Positions 16,004 through 23,564 of a stretch of 35,926 nucleotides of DNA are shown here, piece after piece. Source of the DNA: an uncultured Prevotella sp. GTDB taxonomy: Bacteria > Bacteroidota > Bacteroidia > Bacteroidales > Bacteroidaceae. A model generated the notes under the pieces. The model had not been told where the DNA came from. It worked only from the letters and a program-made list of their open reading frames with translations, and did no database searches. Each line of letters begins with the position of its first letter. Position 1 is the stretch's first letter. The position numbers were made by a program, and so were the translations under genes. Location of the stretch: positions 1-35,926 of the forward strand of contig CAMUQM010000002.1 of NCBI GenBank assembly GCA_947095945.1, written 5' to 3'.

Positions 16004-16384
16004 ATGCAAGAAAATAATATCACCTATAATATTATAGGAGCAATATATAAAGTCTATGCGGCACTGGGACCAGGCTTACTCGAATCTGTCTATGAGGAAG
16101 CTTTAGCCTATCAATTAGAGATGAATGGACTAAAAGTAGAACGTCAGGTGCATGTTCCTATATTTTATGAGGGTAAACAATTAGCTGATGATTTAAGATT
16201 AGATCTATTGGTAGAAGGTCAAATTATTGTAGAATTAAAGGCTGTAAAAGAATTGTTGGACACGCACTATAAACAACTCCTAACCTATCTGAGACTATCC
16301 AATCTGCACATTGGACTACTCGTAAACTTCCAAACTGCTGATATTAAACATAATATCCATAGAGTTATCAATGGATATAGATAA
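16004..16384 (+). CDS. GxxExxY family PD-(D/E)XK nuclease-like protein
   Basis: A 126-residue protein of normal family length. The name-giving motif is GLLESVY (Gly24, Glu27, Tyr30). The PD-(D/E)XK core is complete: Asp67 in RLDLLV and Glu77-Leu-Lys79 in IIVELKA, followed by the helix QLLTYLRLSN and the strand HIGLLVNF. This points to a metal-dependent endonuclease fold (the PDDEXK_3 group), but no activity or substrate is established for the family as far as I know. Codons are A/T-richer than in murF-alr or rmuC. The gene sits alone between two long inverted arms, which suggests the arms and gene form one unit. Confidence 0.9.
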   Translation: MQENNITYNIIGAIYKVYAALGPGLLESVYEEALAYQLEMNGLKVERQVHVPIFYEGKQLADDLRLDLLVEGQIIVELKAVKELLDTHYKQLLTYLRLSNLHIGLLVNFQTADIKHNIHRVINGYR

Positions 16385-16411
16385 TATTTACAGACATCCA
16401 TATCGTCAGAA

Positions 16412-16488
16412 CTCTGTGCAATCTATGCCCGTCAGGGCTCTGTGTAGAAGTTCTGTAAAATCTGTCCATCTGTGTATTCTGTGAGAAA
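16412..16488. repeat. Right inverted arm of the GxxExxY unit
   Basis: Reverse complement of 15870-15946 with about five mismatches. It ends ATCTGTGTATTCTGTGAGAA, 22 bp before the rmuC start codon at 16511, so it forms most of the rmuC leader region. Confidence 0.85.
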
Positions 16489-16510
16489 ATTATAATAGAA
16501 AAAGGGAAAA

Positions 16511-17842
16511 ATGGCAATAATATATTTATTTCTCGGCATCATCATCGGCGCAAGCATTATGCTGCTATGGATGAAGAACAAATCAACATTAGAGCAGAAG
16601 AAGGCTGGTGAGGAACTGGCTGTACTCCGCAGTCAACTTGACACGGATCGGAGGAATGTTGACGAACGCATTGCTGTGGTCAGAGAGAATGCTAACCAGC
16701 AACTTGAAGCAGAACGAAAGCATGGCGAACAGCTACGCAACGAACTGCAAAAGCAGGCTGAAGCTAAGAACAGACTGCTGCAAGAGGAGGTGCGCAACAT
16801 GGCTGCACAGATGTTGGATGAGAGTCGGGAGAAGATGAATACGGCTGACAAAGAGCGCCTTGATGCTCTTCTCTCACCTCTGAAAGAGCGCTTAGAGGCT
16901 TTTAATCAGACCGTTACAAACAACAGCAAGGAGAATACTGCCAATAAAACAGAGATTAAAACGACCTTCGAAGAGGCTTTGAAACGCCTTCATGCAGAGC
17001 AGGAACTGACCATCAAGGTGATGCGTGAGGATCAGGAACGTGCTGTAAAAGAACTGCGCGAACAAACGGAACGTATTGGCAATGATGCTGCTTCACTCAC
17101 ACAAGCCCTCAAAGGCGACTCTAAGATGCAGGGTGATTGGGGTGAGATGATCCTCGAAAAGACATTAGAGGACTGCGGACTCATTCAGGATCAACAGTAT
17201 TTCCTGCAACAGAATTTCAAAGACAAAGACGGTAATAACTTCCGTCCAGATGCCGTGATTGCCTTCCCAAATAACGAACGTGCGGTGATTGATGCTAAGG
17301 TTTCGCTGACGGCTTACCAAGCTGCTATCAAAGAGGAGGATGCTACTCTGCGCGAACGCTATATGAAGGAACACGTTACCTCTATCAAAAAGCATGTCGA
17401 CGAGTTGTCGGCTAAGAACTATGAGAAACTCGTAACGGGCTGCATCGGCTACGTTCTCATGTTCATCCCCTACGAAAGTGGCTATTCTGCAGCCTTGAAG
17501 ACCGACCCTTCTATCCTGCAATACGCTTTTCGTAAGCATATTATCATCCTGAGTCCAAGCAATCTTCTCATGGCTTTACAGCTGACACACACCATGTGGC
17601 AGAATTTCCGCATGACAAAGAATGTAGAGGAAATCCTTTATCAGTCTAACGAACTCTTCGATAAATTCGTCACCTTTGCCGAGACTTTCGTAAAGATTGG
17701 TACAAACATCGAACGTCTGCAACAAGACTTCAACAAGGCTAAGGGCCAACTCAACGAAGGTAAGGGCAACATCGTCCGCCGCTTGGAAGGATTAAAAACA
17801 CTGGGTATTAGTCCAAAAAAGCAGATTCCAGAGAGTCTGTAA
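16511..17842 (+). CDS. rmuC: DNA recombination protein RmuC
   Basis: A 443-residue protein of usual family length. An N-terminal membrane anchor (residues 2-20, IIYLFLGIIIGASIMLLWM) is followed by a long coiled coil to about 200, rich in Glu, Arg, Lys and Gln. The RmuC nuclease-like core follows at about 205-400 (GDWGEMILEKTLEDCGL, RPDAVIAFPNNERAVIDAKVSL, YVLMFIPYESGYSAAL). RmuC limits sequence inversions between short inverted repeats in E. coli. It is placed directly next to two long inverted-repeat units here. The gene appears monocistronic. Its upstream region is almost wholly the right arm of the GxxExxY unit. Confidence 0.95.
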   Translation: MAIIYLFLGIIIGASIMLLWMKNKSTLEQKKAGEELAVLRSQLDTDRRNVDERIAVVRENANQQLEAERKHGEQLRNELQKQAEAKNRLLQEEVRNMAAQMLDESREKMNTADKERLDALLSPLKERLEAFNQTVTNNSKENTANKTEIKTTFEEALKRLHAEQELTIKVMREDQERAVKELREQTERIGNDAASLTQALKGDSKMQGDWGEMILEKTLEDCGLIQDQQYFLQQNFKDKDGNNFRPDAVIAFPNNERAVIDAKVSLTAYQAAIKEEDATLRERYMKEHVTSIKKHVDELSAKNYEKLVTGCIGYVLMFIPYESGYSAALKTDPSILQYAFRKHIIILSPSNLLMALQLTHTMWQNFRMTKNVEEILYQSNELFDKFVTFAETFVKIGTNIERLQQDFNKAKGQLNEGKGNIVRRLEGLKTLGISPKKQIPESL

Positions 17843-17908
17843 TCTGCCAAATAAACCCTCGCAAAAGGGATAAATAAAAGGTATAAAGTTCAAACATCAA
17901 TGGTCTAA

Positions 17909-18103
17909 GTTTTCTCTCACAGAGTACACAGATAAACAGAAGCAACAGAAAAACAGAGACCTAAAGGTCTTGGAACACACAGACACTATGGCTATACATT
18001 CGCAAAGCTGATCTGTGCGTTCCAAGACCTTTAGGTCTCTGAGCCTTTTACTCAGCAAAAAGAAATCTGTTCTTTCTGTTTATCTGTGTATTCTGTGAGA
18101 AAA
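17909..18103. repeat. Gene-less inverted-repeat unit related to the GxxExxY arms
   Basis: The left arm (17909-17983) and right arm (18012-18103) pair over the outer module TTCTCACAGARTACACAGAT and over the inner module CAGAGACCTAAAGGTCTTGG. The right arm carries about 18 extra bases between modules. Only some 28 bases separate the arms. The module order is the same as at 15870-16488, but the inner hairpin reads GACC-TAAA-GGTC instead of GCCC-TGAC-GGGC. It lies 66 bp after the rmuC stop codon and may also serve as its transcript end. Confidence 0.75.
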
Positions 18104-18224
18104 TAACATCAAATCAAAGATTAATAGTTTTAGAAATATTATTACAAAATATCCAACAAGAATCCTGCAAAAGGGGTTAAAAACAAGTGATTTTACCACC
18201 ATTGTAAGTCTTTGTTTGTCAAAT

Positions 18225-18310
18225 AGTTACAAGAGTGCTTTTCAAAAGATGCTTAATAAGGCTTCAAAAGGGCGTTAGTAAGGGGCTTAAAGGGCATCTT
18301 TTGCACGCCA
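18225..18310 (-). repeat. Relic of the interior of the 600-bp mobile element
   Basis: Read on the minus strand this stretch contains AAAGATGCCCTTTAAGCCCC, then TTACTAACGCCCTTTTGAAG and TTAAGCATCTTTTG. These match the central part of the elements at 10370-10980 and 22952-23551. Neither terminal repeat is found nearby, so only a fragment remains. Confidence 0.65.
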
Positions 18311-18352
18311 AAAGGGCGTTAATTCAAACGCTATTAAGGCTAAACTATACAA

Positions 18353-18453
18353 TAGATGGAATAAAATGGCTAAGCAAAGCAAACACCAACGAAATTAATG
18401 CTTTGCCTAAGGGTGTTTATATTGTCAATGGTAAAAAGATAATCATTAAGTAA
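18353..18453 (+). pseudogene. Remnant of the C-terminal tail of a secreted protein
   Basis: The last ~33 codons before the TAA at 18451 read IDGIKWLSKANTNEINALPK followed by GVYIVNGKKIIIK. This closely matches the C-terminal signature (GIYIVNGKKvivK) that ends many secreted or surface proteins of Prevotella and relatives. No plausible gene body precedes it: upstream the frame runs through the mobile-element relic at 18225-18310. I read it as the stump left when the front of a large gene was deleted or displaced. A short expressed peptide from the ATG at 18235 cannot be excluded. Confidence 0.6.
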
Positions 18454-18617
18454 TGAGCACAATGGTTTTCCTAAGCCACACCATATATTTTTACTTGTTG
18501 TATGTTCGTCTGACAAAGAAATAAGAATAAGAATAGAAACTTACAGGGAAAACTTTGATGGCTTATATAGAAAACCTTATAAACGCACGAAACAAAGTTC
18601 ATTACTCCAAATTCATG

Positions 18618-18781
18618 GTAACTATTCAGCGATAAGGTGTATAAACTATTATTGATTATCAACAAGTTACATAAACAGATACATGCAAATTCTGGTAAAG
18701 AATGTCATTTCGAGTCTTTTTTCCACAAAATTACGTTTATTAGTTCTTGATATTTAACGCTCATTATCGCTGAATAGTTAC
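18618..18781. repeat. 164-bp unit bounded by a perfect 18-bp inverted repeat
   Basis: GTAACTATTCAGCGATAA at 18618-18635 has its exact reverse complement at 18764-18781. The ~128 bases between them are A/T-rich with no gene. No target duplication is seen. It may be a small MITE or an IS remnant. The rest of 18454-18836 holds no gene that I can support. Confidence 0.7.
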
Positions 18782-18836
18782 TAATAGAGGTGTTCTGTGT
18801 AAAAAGTGTTAAAACATAGTGATAAATTTATTATAA

Positions 18837-18868
18837 TTTGTTTTTTTGATTTATAATATATAGATTTG
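18837..18868 (+). promoter_or_regulatory. Promoter of the GLPGLI / TonB-receptor-like cluster
   Basis: TTTG (18837-18840), 20 bases, TAGATTTG (18861-18868): full consensus and spacing. The start site near 18875 leaves a leader of about 110 nt before the ATG at 18984. Confidence 0.7.
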
Positions 18869-18983
18869 CAAATGAAAGATAGCATGGTGTCAAATTTAAC
18901 CTAAACGCCGTCATTCTTTTGTGTCTTTCAATGTTAAATATCCTGTATGCAAGGATGGTATGGGACTAATATTTATAATAACT

Positions 18984-19190
18984 ATGAAAAAGTTATTTTA
19001 TCTTTTTGGCGTATGTGTTTTACTTTTATTTCCTTTTTCTGCTGATGCTAAACAGCAATTGCCTGATGACCCTCAGACGATGTGTCTTATGATGCCTGAT
19101 GGTGAGGTTTTATATTTTGATCACGTCCTTACGGATGCAGAGATTCTAGAGTATTATGCTCGTTGGGAAAGGAATCATGAAGGGCGTTAG
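18984..19190 (+). CDS. Small secreted protein of unknown function
   Basis: A 68-residue protein. The start is placed at the ATG at 18984, which gives an ideal signal peptide (MKKLFYLFGVCVLLLFPFSADA, cleavage before KQQ); the upstream extension would bury it. The mature peptide is only about 46 residues with one Cys and an acidic, aromatic tail (FDHVLTDAEILEYYARWERN). No family is recognised. It is first after a consensus promoter and precedes the GLPGLI and receptor-like genes, from which a hairpin at 19212-19247 separates it. It could be an accessory peptide of that system. Confidence 0.6.
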   Translation: MKKLFYLFGVCVLLLFPFSADAKQQLPDDPQTMCLMMPDGEVLYFDHVLTDAEILEYYARWERNHEGR

Positions 19191-19211
19191 GGAATAAATG
19201 TAGAATCTTCA

Positions 19212-19247
19212 GGTCACACCTTTGCTTTTATATGTAGAGGTGTGACA
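19212..19247 (+). terminator. Hairpin between the small secreted gene and the GLPGLI gene
   Basis: GTCACACCT and AGGTGTGAC form a 9-bp perfect stem around an A/T-rich loop of about 16 nt. No T-run follows, so it may be a partial terminator or an mRNA processing/stability element. Confidence 0.45.
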
Positions 19248-19262
19248 CGGAATCAAAAGCAC

Positions 19263-20087
19263 ATGAATAATTGCAGGTTTTTCTATATTTTATACTTTAT
19301 CATCTTATTTTCTTCTTTTTCCTGTGCGGACAATCCAGACAGTCTGAATCTTCGTATTACATACGATTTTGCTTATAAGCAGCGCTATGGCAGGGCAACC
19401 TTGACGGATCGTTTAAGTTTGGATATTCTTGATGACCAATCTGTCTGTTTCAGCCCCAAGAAAAGGCGGCAAGATCAAATCACTGACAGCCTGTTTGCCT
19501 TAGGATTTAGGGATTATGAAGATTATAGCAAAGAGAAGAAAAAGCAAGGTGTATCCGGTAATTGTGTGAGTTTGGAGGTGTTAAAGAACTTTCCTGAACA
19601 TGGCAGACAGACTGTGACATGGTACGAACTAAAAAACTTCAAGGTTGAGGAAGCCTGTTCTGTCATGAGCTGGACACTATTGGATGGAGATACTGTCGTA
19701 GCTGGTTATGAATGTCAGAAGGCGGAAACAACTTTCAAGGGGCGGAAGTGGACGGCCTGGTACACCTTGGATATTCCACTGGACAATGGTCCCTGGAAGT
19801 TGGGTGGGCTGCCGGGTTTGATTCTGCTGGCAAAAGAGTCGGAAGGTGTTTTCCGTTTTGAGTGTATCGGTATAGAGCCGGGTAAGGCGGGACCGGTCAG
19901 TTTGCCGAAGAAGTCTTTTGAAAGTTGTTCGTCCAAGGAGCTTAATGCTTTAATGAAACTGTCGTATGAAGATGATGCAGCATTCGTTCGAAAAATGTGG
20001 GGATATAAGTGTGTGGCGTACGACAAGAACGGTAGGCGGATAGATAGTTCTAAGAACCATGCAGCGTTACTTGAAAAGAAAGAATAG
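19263..20087 (+). CDS. GLPGLI family protein
   Basis: A 274-residue exported protein. I place the start at the ATG at 19263, since the longer frame begins with GTG at 19242 and adds only seven residues. The signal sequence (MNNCRFFYILYFIILFSSFS) is followed by the family pattern: beta-rich repeats, WTLLDGDTVVAGYECQKAET, KWTAWYTLDIPLDNGPW, and the name-giving GLPGLI at about 182-187. GLPGLI proteins are Bacteroidetes-specific, of unknown function, and commonly sit beside TonB-receptor-like proteins. Here the downstream receptor-like gene starts inside the last ten codons (29-bp overlap), which implies tight translational coupling. It is likely periplasmic or outer-membrane associated. Confidence 0.92.
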   Translation: MNNCRFFYILYFIILFSSFSCADNPDSLNLRITYDFAYKQRYGRATLTDRLSLDILDDQSVCFSPKKRRQDQITDSLFALGFRDYEDYSKEKKKQGVSGNCVSLEVLKNFPEHGRQTVTWYELKNFKVEEACSVMSWTLLDGDTVVAGYECQKAETTFKGRKWTAWYTLDIPLDNGPWKLGGLPGLILLAKESEGVFRFECIGIEPGKAGPVSLPKKSFESCSSKELNALMKLSYEDDAAFVRKMWGYKCVAYDKNGRRIDSSKNHAALLEKKE

Positions 20088-22674
20088 GATATTTTGTGTG
20101 TTTTCGTTGAGGGCAAGGTTCTGCTTTGCTCTTAGTCTGACTCTGTGCTTGTTGCTTCATTCACAGGCTGCATCTGCACAGGTCTATACGGGTAAGGTAG
20201 TTGGTGAGGAAAGCAAAGCCTTGCCGGGAGTCTCTGTCATATTGCTGCATGGAAAGAAGTCGGTAGTGTTTACGAAGACGGACGCAAGTGGTTTGTTTCG
20301 CATAGCAAAGAATGATAATACCGAGGTTGACTCTATACGCTTTTCGCAGATGGGCTATGAAAAACTTATATGTTCGCTATCCGCTTTTAAGGATGGGCAG
20401 ACTATTATTCTCAGTAGAAAGGCGTATCAGCTGAAAGAAGTAAAGGTGAAACCGCAGAAGATAAGGCAGACGGGTGATACACTTAACTATCTCGTCAGCC
20501 AGTTCATGCAGAAACAGGACAGGAGTATTGCGGACGTCCTCGCAAAGATGCCTGGTATTACAGTTGCTCCTACAGGACAGATAAGTTATAACGGTACTCC
20601 GATTAACAAGTTCTATATTGAGGGGATTGACCTCAGTGGAGGCAAGTATGCAATGCTGAGTGAGAATCTGGATGCAAGGAAGGTAAAAAAGGTGCAGGTG
20701 ATGGAGAATCATCAGCCTGTCAGGGCATTGCGTGATATAAAGTTCAGTGAGCAGGCTGCTGTGAATATAGTTCTGCGTGATGATGTAAAGAACACGTGGC
20801 AAGGGATTGCACATATAGGGGCTGGTACATCGTTGCAGCATCCCGGGCATGGCTTGTATGATGAGAAGCTGATGGGGATGTTCTTTGCGCGGAAGAAGCA
20901 GAGTGTGTCAATGTATAAGTCAACTAATACTGGAAATGATATAGAACATGAGATCACAGATATAGAAAAGCTAACAGGTGATAGGGGAGATGTTGACGAC
21001 TTAGTCTCACTATCGTCAGTTAAAAACCCAAAGTTGAACCGTAATCGTTATACTTTCAATGATACACATCTCTTTGCAACCAACTGGTGTTTCGTGACAC
21101 CGAAGAAGGATAATTTACGTCTTCAGGCTACATCGCTTTTCAATCGTTCCAGATACCAGCAGTATGCACAGACTATATATAATAATGTAGTGGGCGACTC
21201 TATGGTTGTGGAGGAACAGAGGCAGCGCAGTTATCGGAGGGAGTACACGGCAGAGATGAGTTATCAGATAAATCGTGACAAATCATTTGTAGAAAACACA
21301 TTGAAAGGATTTCTTGATTTCAATTCAGGTGTAGGGGATGCTTTGTTCAATGGGCACCAGATACGGCAGTTTGTACAGCCTCGGAAGATGTCAGTCAGCA
21401 ATAGGACCAAGGCTATAATTAACATAAAAGACAGGAACAGTATTACCTTAAACGGCTTCCTGTCCTATAATTATCTGCCGGAAGAGTTGCTGCTTGTTAA
21501 CGGAAAAACAGAGAAGATATATCAGAAGGAACTGAAAGGTGAGGTCTCAGCCTCTTTCAGACATAGGGTGGGGCATATCTACCTTTCGTACCTTGTTGGT
21601 GGAAAGGCTCTGCTGCAGAATCTTTCTGTCTCAAACTACCTGACTGCTGACAGTCTTCGGGAAGATAGGTATGGGTGTCATAATCTCTTTCTTTCCCCAC
21701 AGCTTAGTTACAAGTCGAAGGACTGTAATCTCAATGTCGGTCTGAGGATTAATGAGTATTACATATCTAATTCAGCAATACATCAGAGCAAGGTAACCAT
21801 AGAACCCAACCTGCACTTTGGCTGGGAACTTAACGGTAGAACGGAGTGGACGCTTGGTTATGGCTATCACTGGATACCTGTGCAGCTCAATTCATCCACA
21901 AAGCTACCCGTATTCAGCAGTTACAGGACGTTTTTCCAAGGGAAGAATGAATTGGAGGCTACACGGAATCACAGCATCCTTTCGGCATTGAGGTATAAAG
22001 ACATTGTCAAGGGATGGTTTGCCAACGCATCTGTTTCTTATCTGACGGTATTGGATAGCCGGATGCTAAGAGGCAAACTGTTGGACGGTGTTTATTACTC
22101 TTCATTCACTAACCTATATACTCATTCTCACCTGTTGAGAACCAGTGAGGAAGTTACCAAATCATTTGACTGGGCTTCACTGATGTTAACGCTAAGATTT
22201 TCACAGGCGTGGAATTATTATTCGATGTTGATTGGGAACACGCCTAAACCGTTTGTTACCCGTAACTATGCAACTTATATGGGACTTTCCATGCGACCGT
22301 TGCGCTGGTTTAGTCTTGAGGCATCCGGCAATCTTTTAGAAAGTCAGTTCAGAAGTAGAGAACGGAACATGCCGTCATCTAAACCTATTCGCTTATTCAC
22401 GGAGAGTTTGTCGTTGTTCTTCTTCCTTGATAAGTGGCAGTTCAGCTATATGGGCGAGTTCTATCATAATAAGGATATAACATCATCTTTCACGCACTTC
22501 TCTAATATTTCTGTATCTTATCAAAAGAAGAACTATGAGTTTTCTTTGCAGCTTAGCAATCTGTTTGGCATGAGGGAATACCGGCAGAGGATGATTACGA
22601 CAACGTCATTTGCTTATACCGAGACGATGCTGCGTCCTAAGGAAGTCCTTGCTAAAATCATTTTTAGCTTATAG
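20059..22674 (+). CDS. TonB-dependent receptor-like outer membrane protein (GLPGLI partner)
   Basis: An 871-residue protein. A long signal peptide ends near AASAQ (~residue 41). A carboxypeptidase-like regulatory domain follows at about 42-120 (YTGKVVGEESKALPGVSVIL, IRFSQMGYEKL), then a plug-like region at about 130-240 (SIADVLAKMPGITV, FYIEGIDLSGGKY, AAVNIVLRDD), then a beta-barrel to the C-terminus (LRPKEVLAKIIFSL). It begins within the GLPGLI gene, overlapping by 29 bp. No classical TonB box is evident, so TonB-driven transport is not assured. Compared with the nqr or rpsA genes it uses many AGG, CGG and ATA codons, suggesting a different history. The substrate is unknown. Confidence 0.88.
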   Translation: MQRYLKRKNRIFCVFSLRARFCFALSLTLCLLLHSQAASAQVYTGKVVGEESKALPGVSVILLHGKKSVVFTKTDASGLFRIAKNDNTEVDSIRFSQMGYEKLICSLSAFKDGQTIILSRKAYQLKEVKVKPQKIRQTGDTLNYLVSQFMQKQDRSIADVLAKMPGITVAPTGQISYNGTPINKFYIEGIDLSGGKYAMLSENLDARKVKKVQVMENHQPVRALRDIKFSEQAAVNIVLRDDVKNTWQGIAHIGAGTSLQHPGHGLYDEKLMGMFFARKKQSVSMYKSTNTGNDIEHEITDIEKLTGDRGDVDDLVSLSSVKNPKLNRNRYTFNDTHLFATNWCFVTPKKDNLRLQATSLFNRSRYQQYAQTIYNNVVGDSMVVEEQRQRSYRREYTAEMSYQINRDKSFVENTLKGFLDFNSGVGDALFNGHQIRQFVQPRKMSVSNRTKAIINIKDRNSITLNGFLSYNYLPEELLLVNGKTEKIYQKELKGEVSASFRHRVGHIYLSYLVGGKALLQNLSVSNYLTADSLREDRYGCHNLFLSPQLSYKSKDCNLNVGLRINEYYISNSAIHQSKVTIEPNLHFGWELNGRTEWTLGYGYHWIPVQLNSSTKLPVFSSYRTFFQGKNELEATRNHSILSALRYKDIVKGWFANASVSYLTVLDSRMLRGKLLDGVYYSSFTNLYTHSHLLRTSEEVTKSFDWASLMLTLRFSQAWNYYSMLIGNTPKPFVTRNYATYMGLSMRPLRWFSLEASGNLLESQFRSRERNMPSSKPIRLFTESLSLFFFLDKWQFSYMGEFYHNKDITSSFTHFSNISVSYQKKNYEFSLQLSNLFGMREYRQRMITTTSFAYTETMLRPKEVLAKIIFSL

Positions 22675-22731
22675 CCTTGTTGATTATTTTGATTCTTTGG
22701 AGTGTCTCTGTTATTTTCTAAGGCGTGCTTT

Positions 22732-22795
22732 TCTGTTATTATGTCTTTCCCTTACCCAGTCTATCTGTTATCATGTCTTTATCTTATCCTGTCTA
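22732..22795. repeat. 32-bp imperfect tandem duplication
   Basis: Two head-to-tail 32-bp units, starting TCTGTTATTATGTCTTTCCC (22732) and TCTGTTATCATGTCTTTATC (22764), match at about 27 of 32 positions. They lie just past the receptor-like gene and I do not accept the 78-codon frame over them as a gene. Confidence 0.6.
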
Positions 22796-22868
22796 TGTCC
22801 TGATAAGTCCTTGACAAGCGGCGTAAAGCTGTCCGGCTTGTTATGAATACTATATGAAGTGGAAAATG

Positions 22869-22922
22869 ACAGCCTGTTAACCAATAGTTGTGGATTGTTC
22901 TTGATGGGATCTTCCAGGCTGT
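22869..22922 (+). terminator. Weak inverted repeat after the receptor-like gene
   Basis: ACAGCCTG (22869-22876) and CAGGCTGT (22915-22922) form an 8-bp stem with a 38-nt loop. It is a possible transcript end for the GLPGLI cluster, but too distant and loose to be sure. Confidence 0.3.
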
Positions 22923-22951
22923 TTGCTAATAGTGTTTCAAGGGATTAAATG

Positions 22952-23551
22952 GGTTCTTCCGTTAAATGCGTAGATGGGAAACAGAATAAAGGCTTATACA
23001 CCTGTTATGGTATGACTGTCTAAAATCAGATGGACTCACAAAAAGGGATAAAGCACAAGCTAAAAATGCAGAAAAGGCAAACAGATGCTATGTCTTTCCG
23101 TCTTCTACAAACAACTTGTTCCCATACCAGTCAATATTTGTAAACTATTTTCATGTAACTCAAAACCAATACATGATTTCTTGGCTTTGAAAAGACGCCC
23201 AATTGACTTGCAATAGATGCCCTTTTGAGGTCTAACTAACGCCCTTTTGAAGTCCAATTAAGCACCTTTTCTTGCACTACCTTATAACTGACTGATTTAC
23301 TGCTGATTGCAAACTTGCTTTTTACACGTGTTTTTGTTTTTATCTGTAGGCATTTTACCCGGAATTATGTCATGATTTTTCAATCTGTTGTCTGTCTTTT
23401 CAAAGTATTAAAATGAAAGGGTTTTCTGTGTCGGAGGATGATAATAAAGTAGGTAGCCAAGACCGTCTTCGCTATGTTTTTATTTAATGAAGACCTTTGG
23501 TTCTTCCGTTAAATCTATACGAAAAGCATCCACACATTTAACGGATGAACC
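22952..23551. mobile_element. Non-coding transposable (MITE-like) element, copy 2, with 8-bp target duplication
   Basis: This is the second complete copy of the element at 10370-10980, in the same orientation, similar along its whole length but clearly diverged. The ends are inverted repeats of about 25 bp: the left begins GGTTCTTCCGTTAAATGCG and the right, read inward from 23551, begins GGTTCATCCGTTAAATGTG. The flanks are a perfect 8-bp direct repeat ATTAAATG at 22944-22951 and 23552-23559. An internal direct copy of the end (GGTTCTTCCGTTAAAT at 23499) makes the right end a ~16-bp stem-loop. It landed just beyond the rpsA terminator. Conserved interior blocks include ACGCCCTTTTGAAGTCCAAT and GCAAACTTGCTTTTTACACG. 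Confidence 0.85.
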
Positions 23552-23564
23552 ATTAAATGGGTAT

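Larger units (their letters stand above)
15870..16488. mobile_element. Putative mobile unit: GxxExxY gene bounded by ~75-bp inverted arms
   Basis: The left arm (about 15870-15946) and right arm (about 16412-16488) are inverted copies that differ at only about five of 75 positions. Both begin at the outside with TCTCACAGAATRCACAGAT and carry inside a small hairpin, GCCC-TGAC-GGGC. The only gene between them is the 126-residue GxxExxY protein at 16004. The arms end close to the murF-alr terminator on one side and the rmuC start codon on the other. A gene-less relative with the same arm plan lies at 17909-18103. No clear target duplication is visible, so mobility is inferred from structure and from the second copy. 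Confidence 0.5.

Noticed and set aside
17893..18112. AACATCAA on both sides of the gene-less inverted unit as a target duplication
   Set aside because: The left copy is eight bases from the arm edge while the right copy is one base away, so it does not abut the unit as a duplication should.
22610..22846. 78-codon open frame overlapping the end of the receptor-like gene
   Set aside because: It is a shifted reading of that gene followed by the 32-bp tandem repeats; no conserved features.
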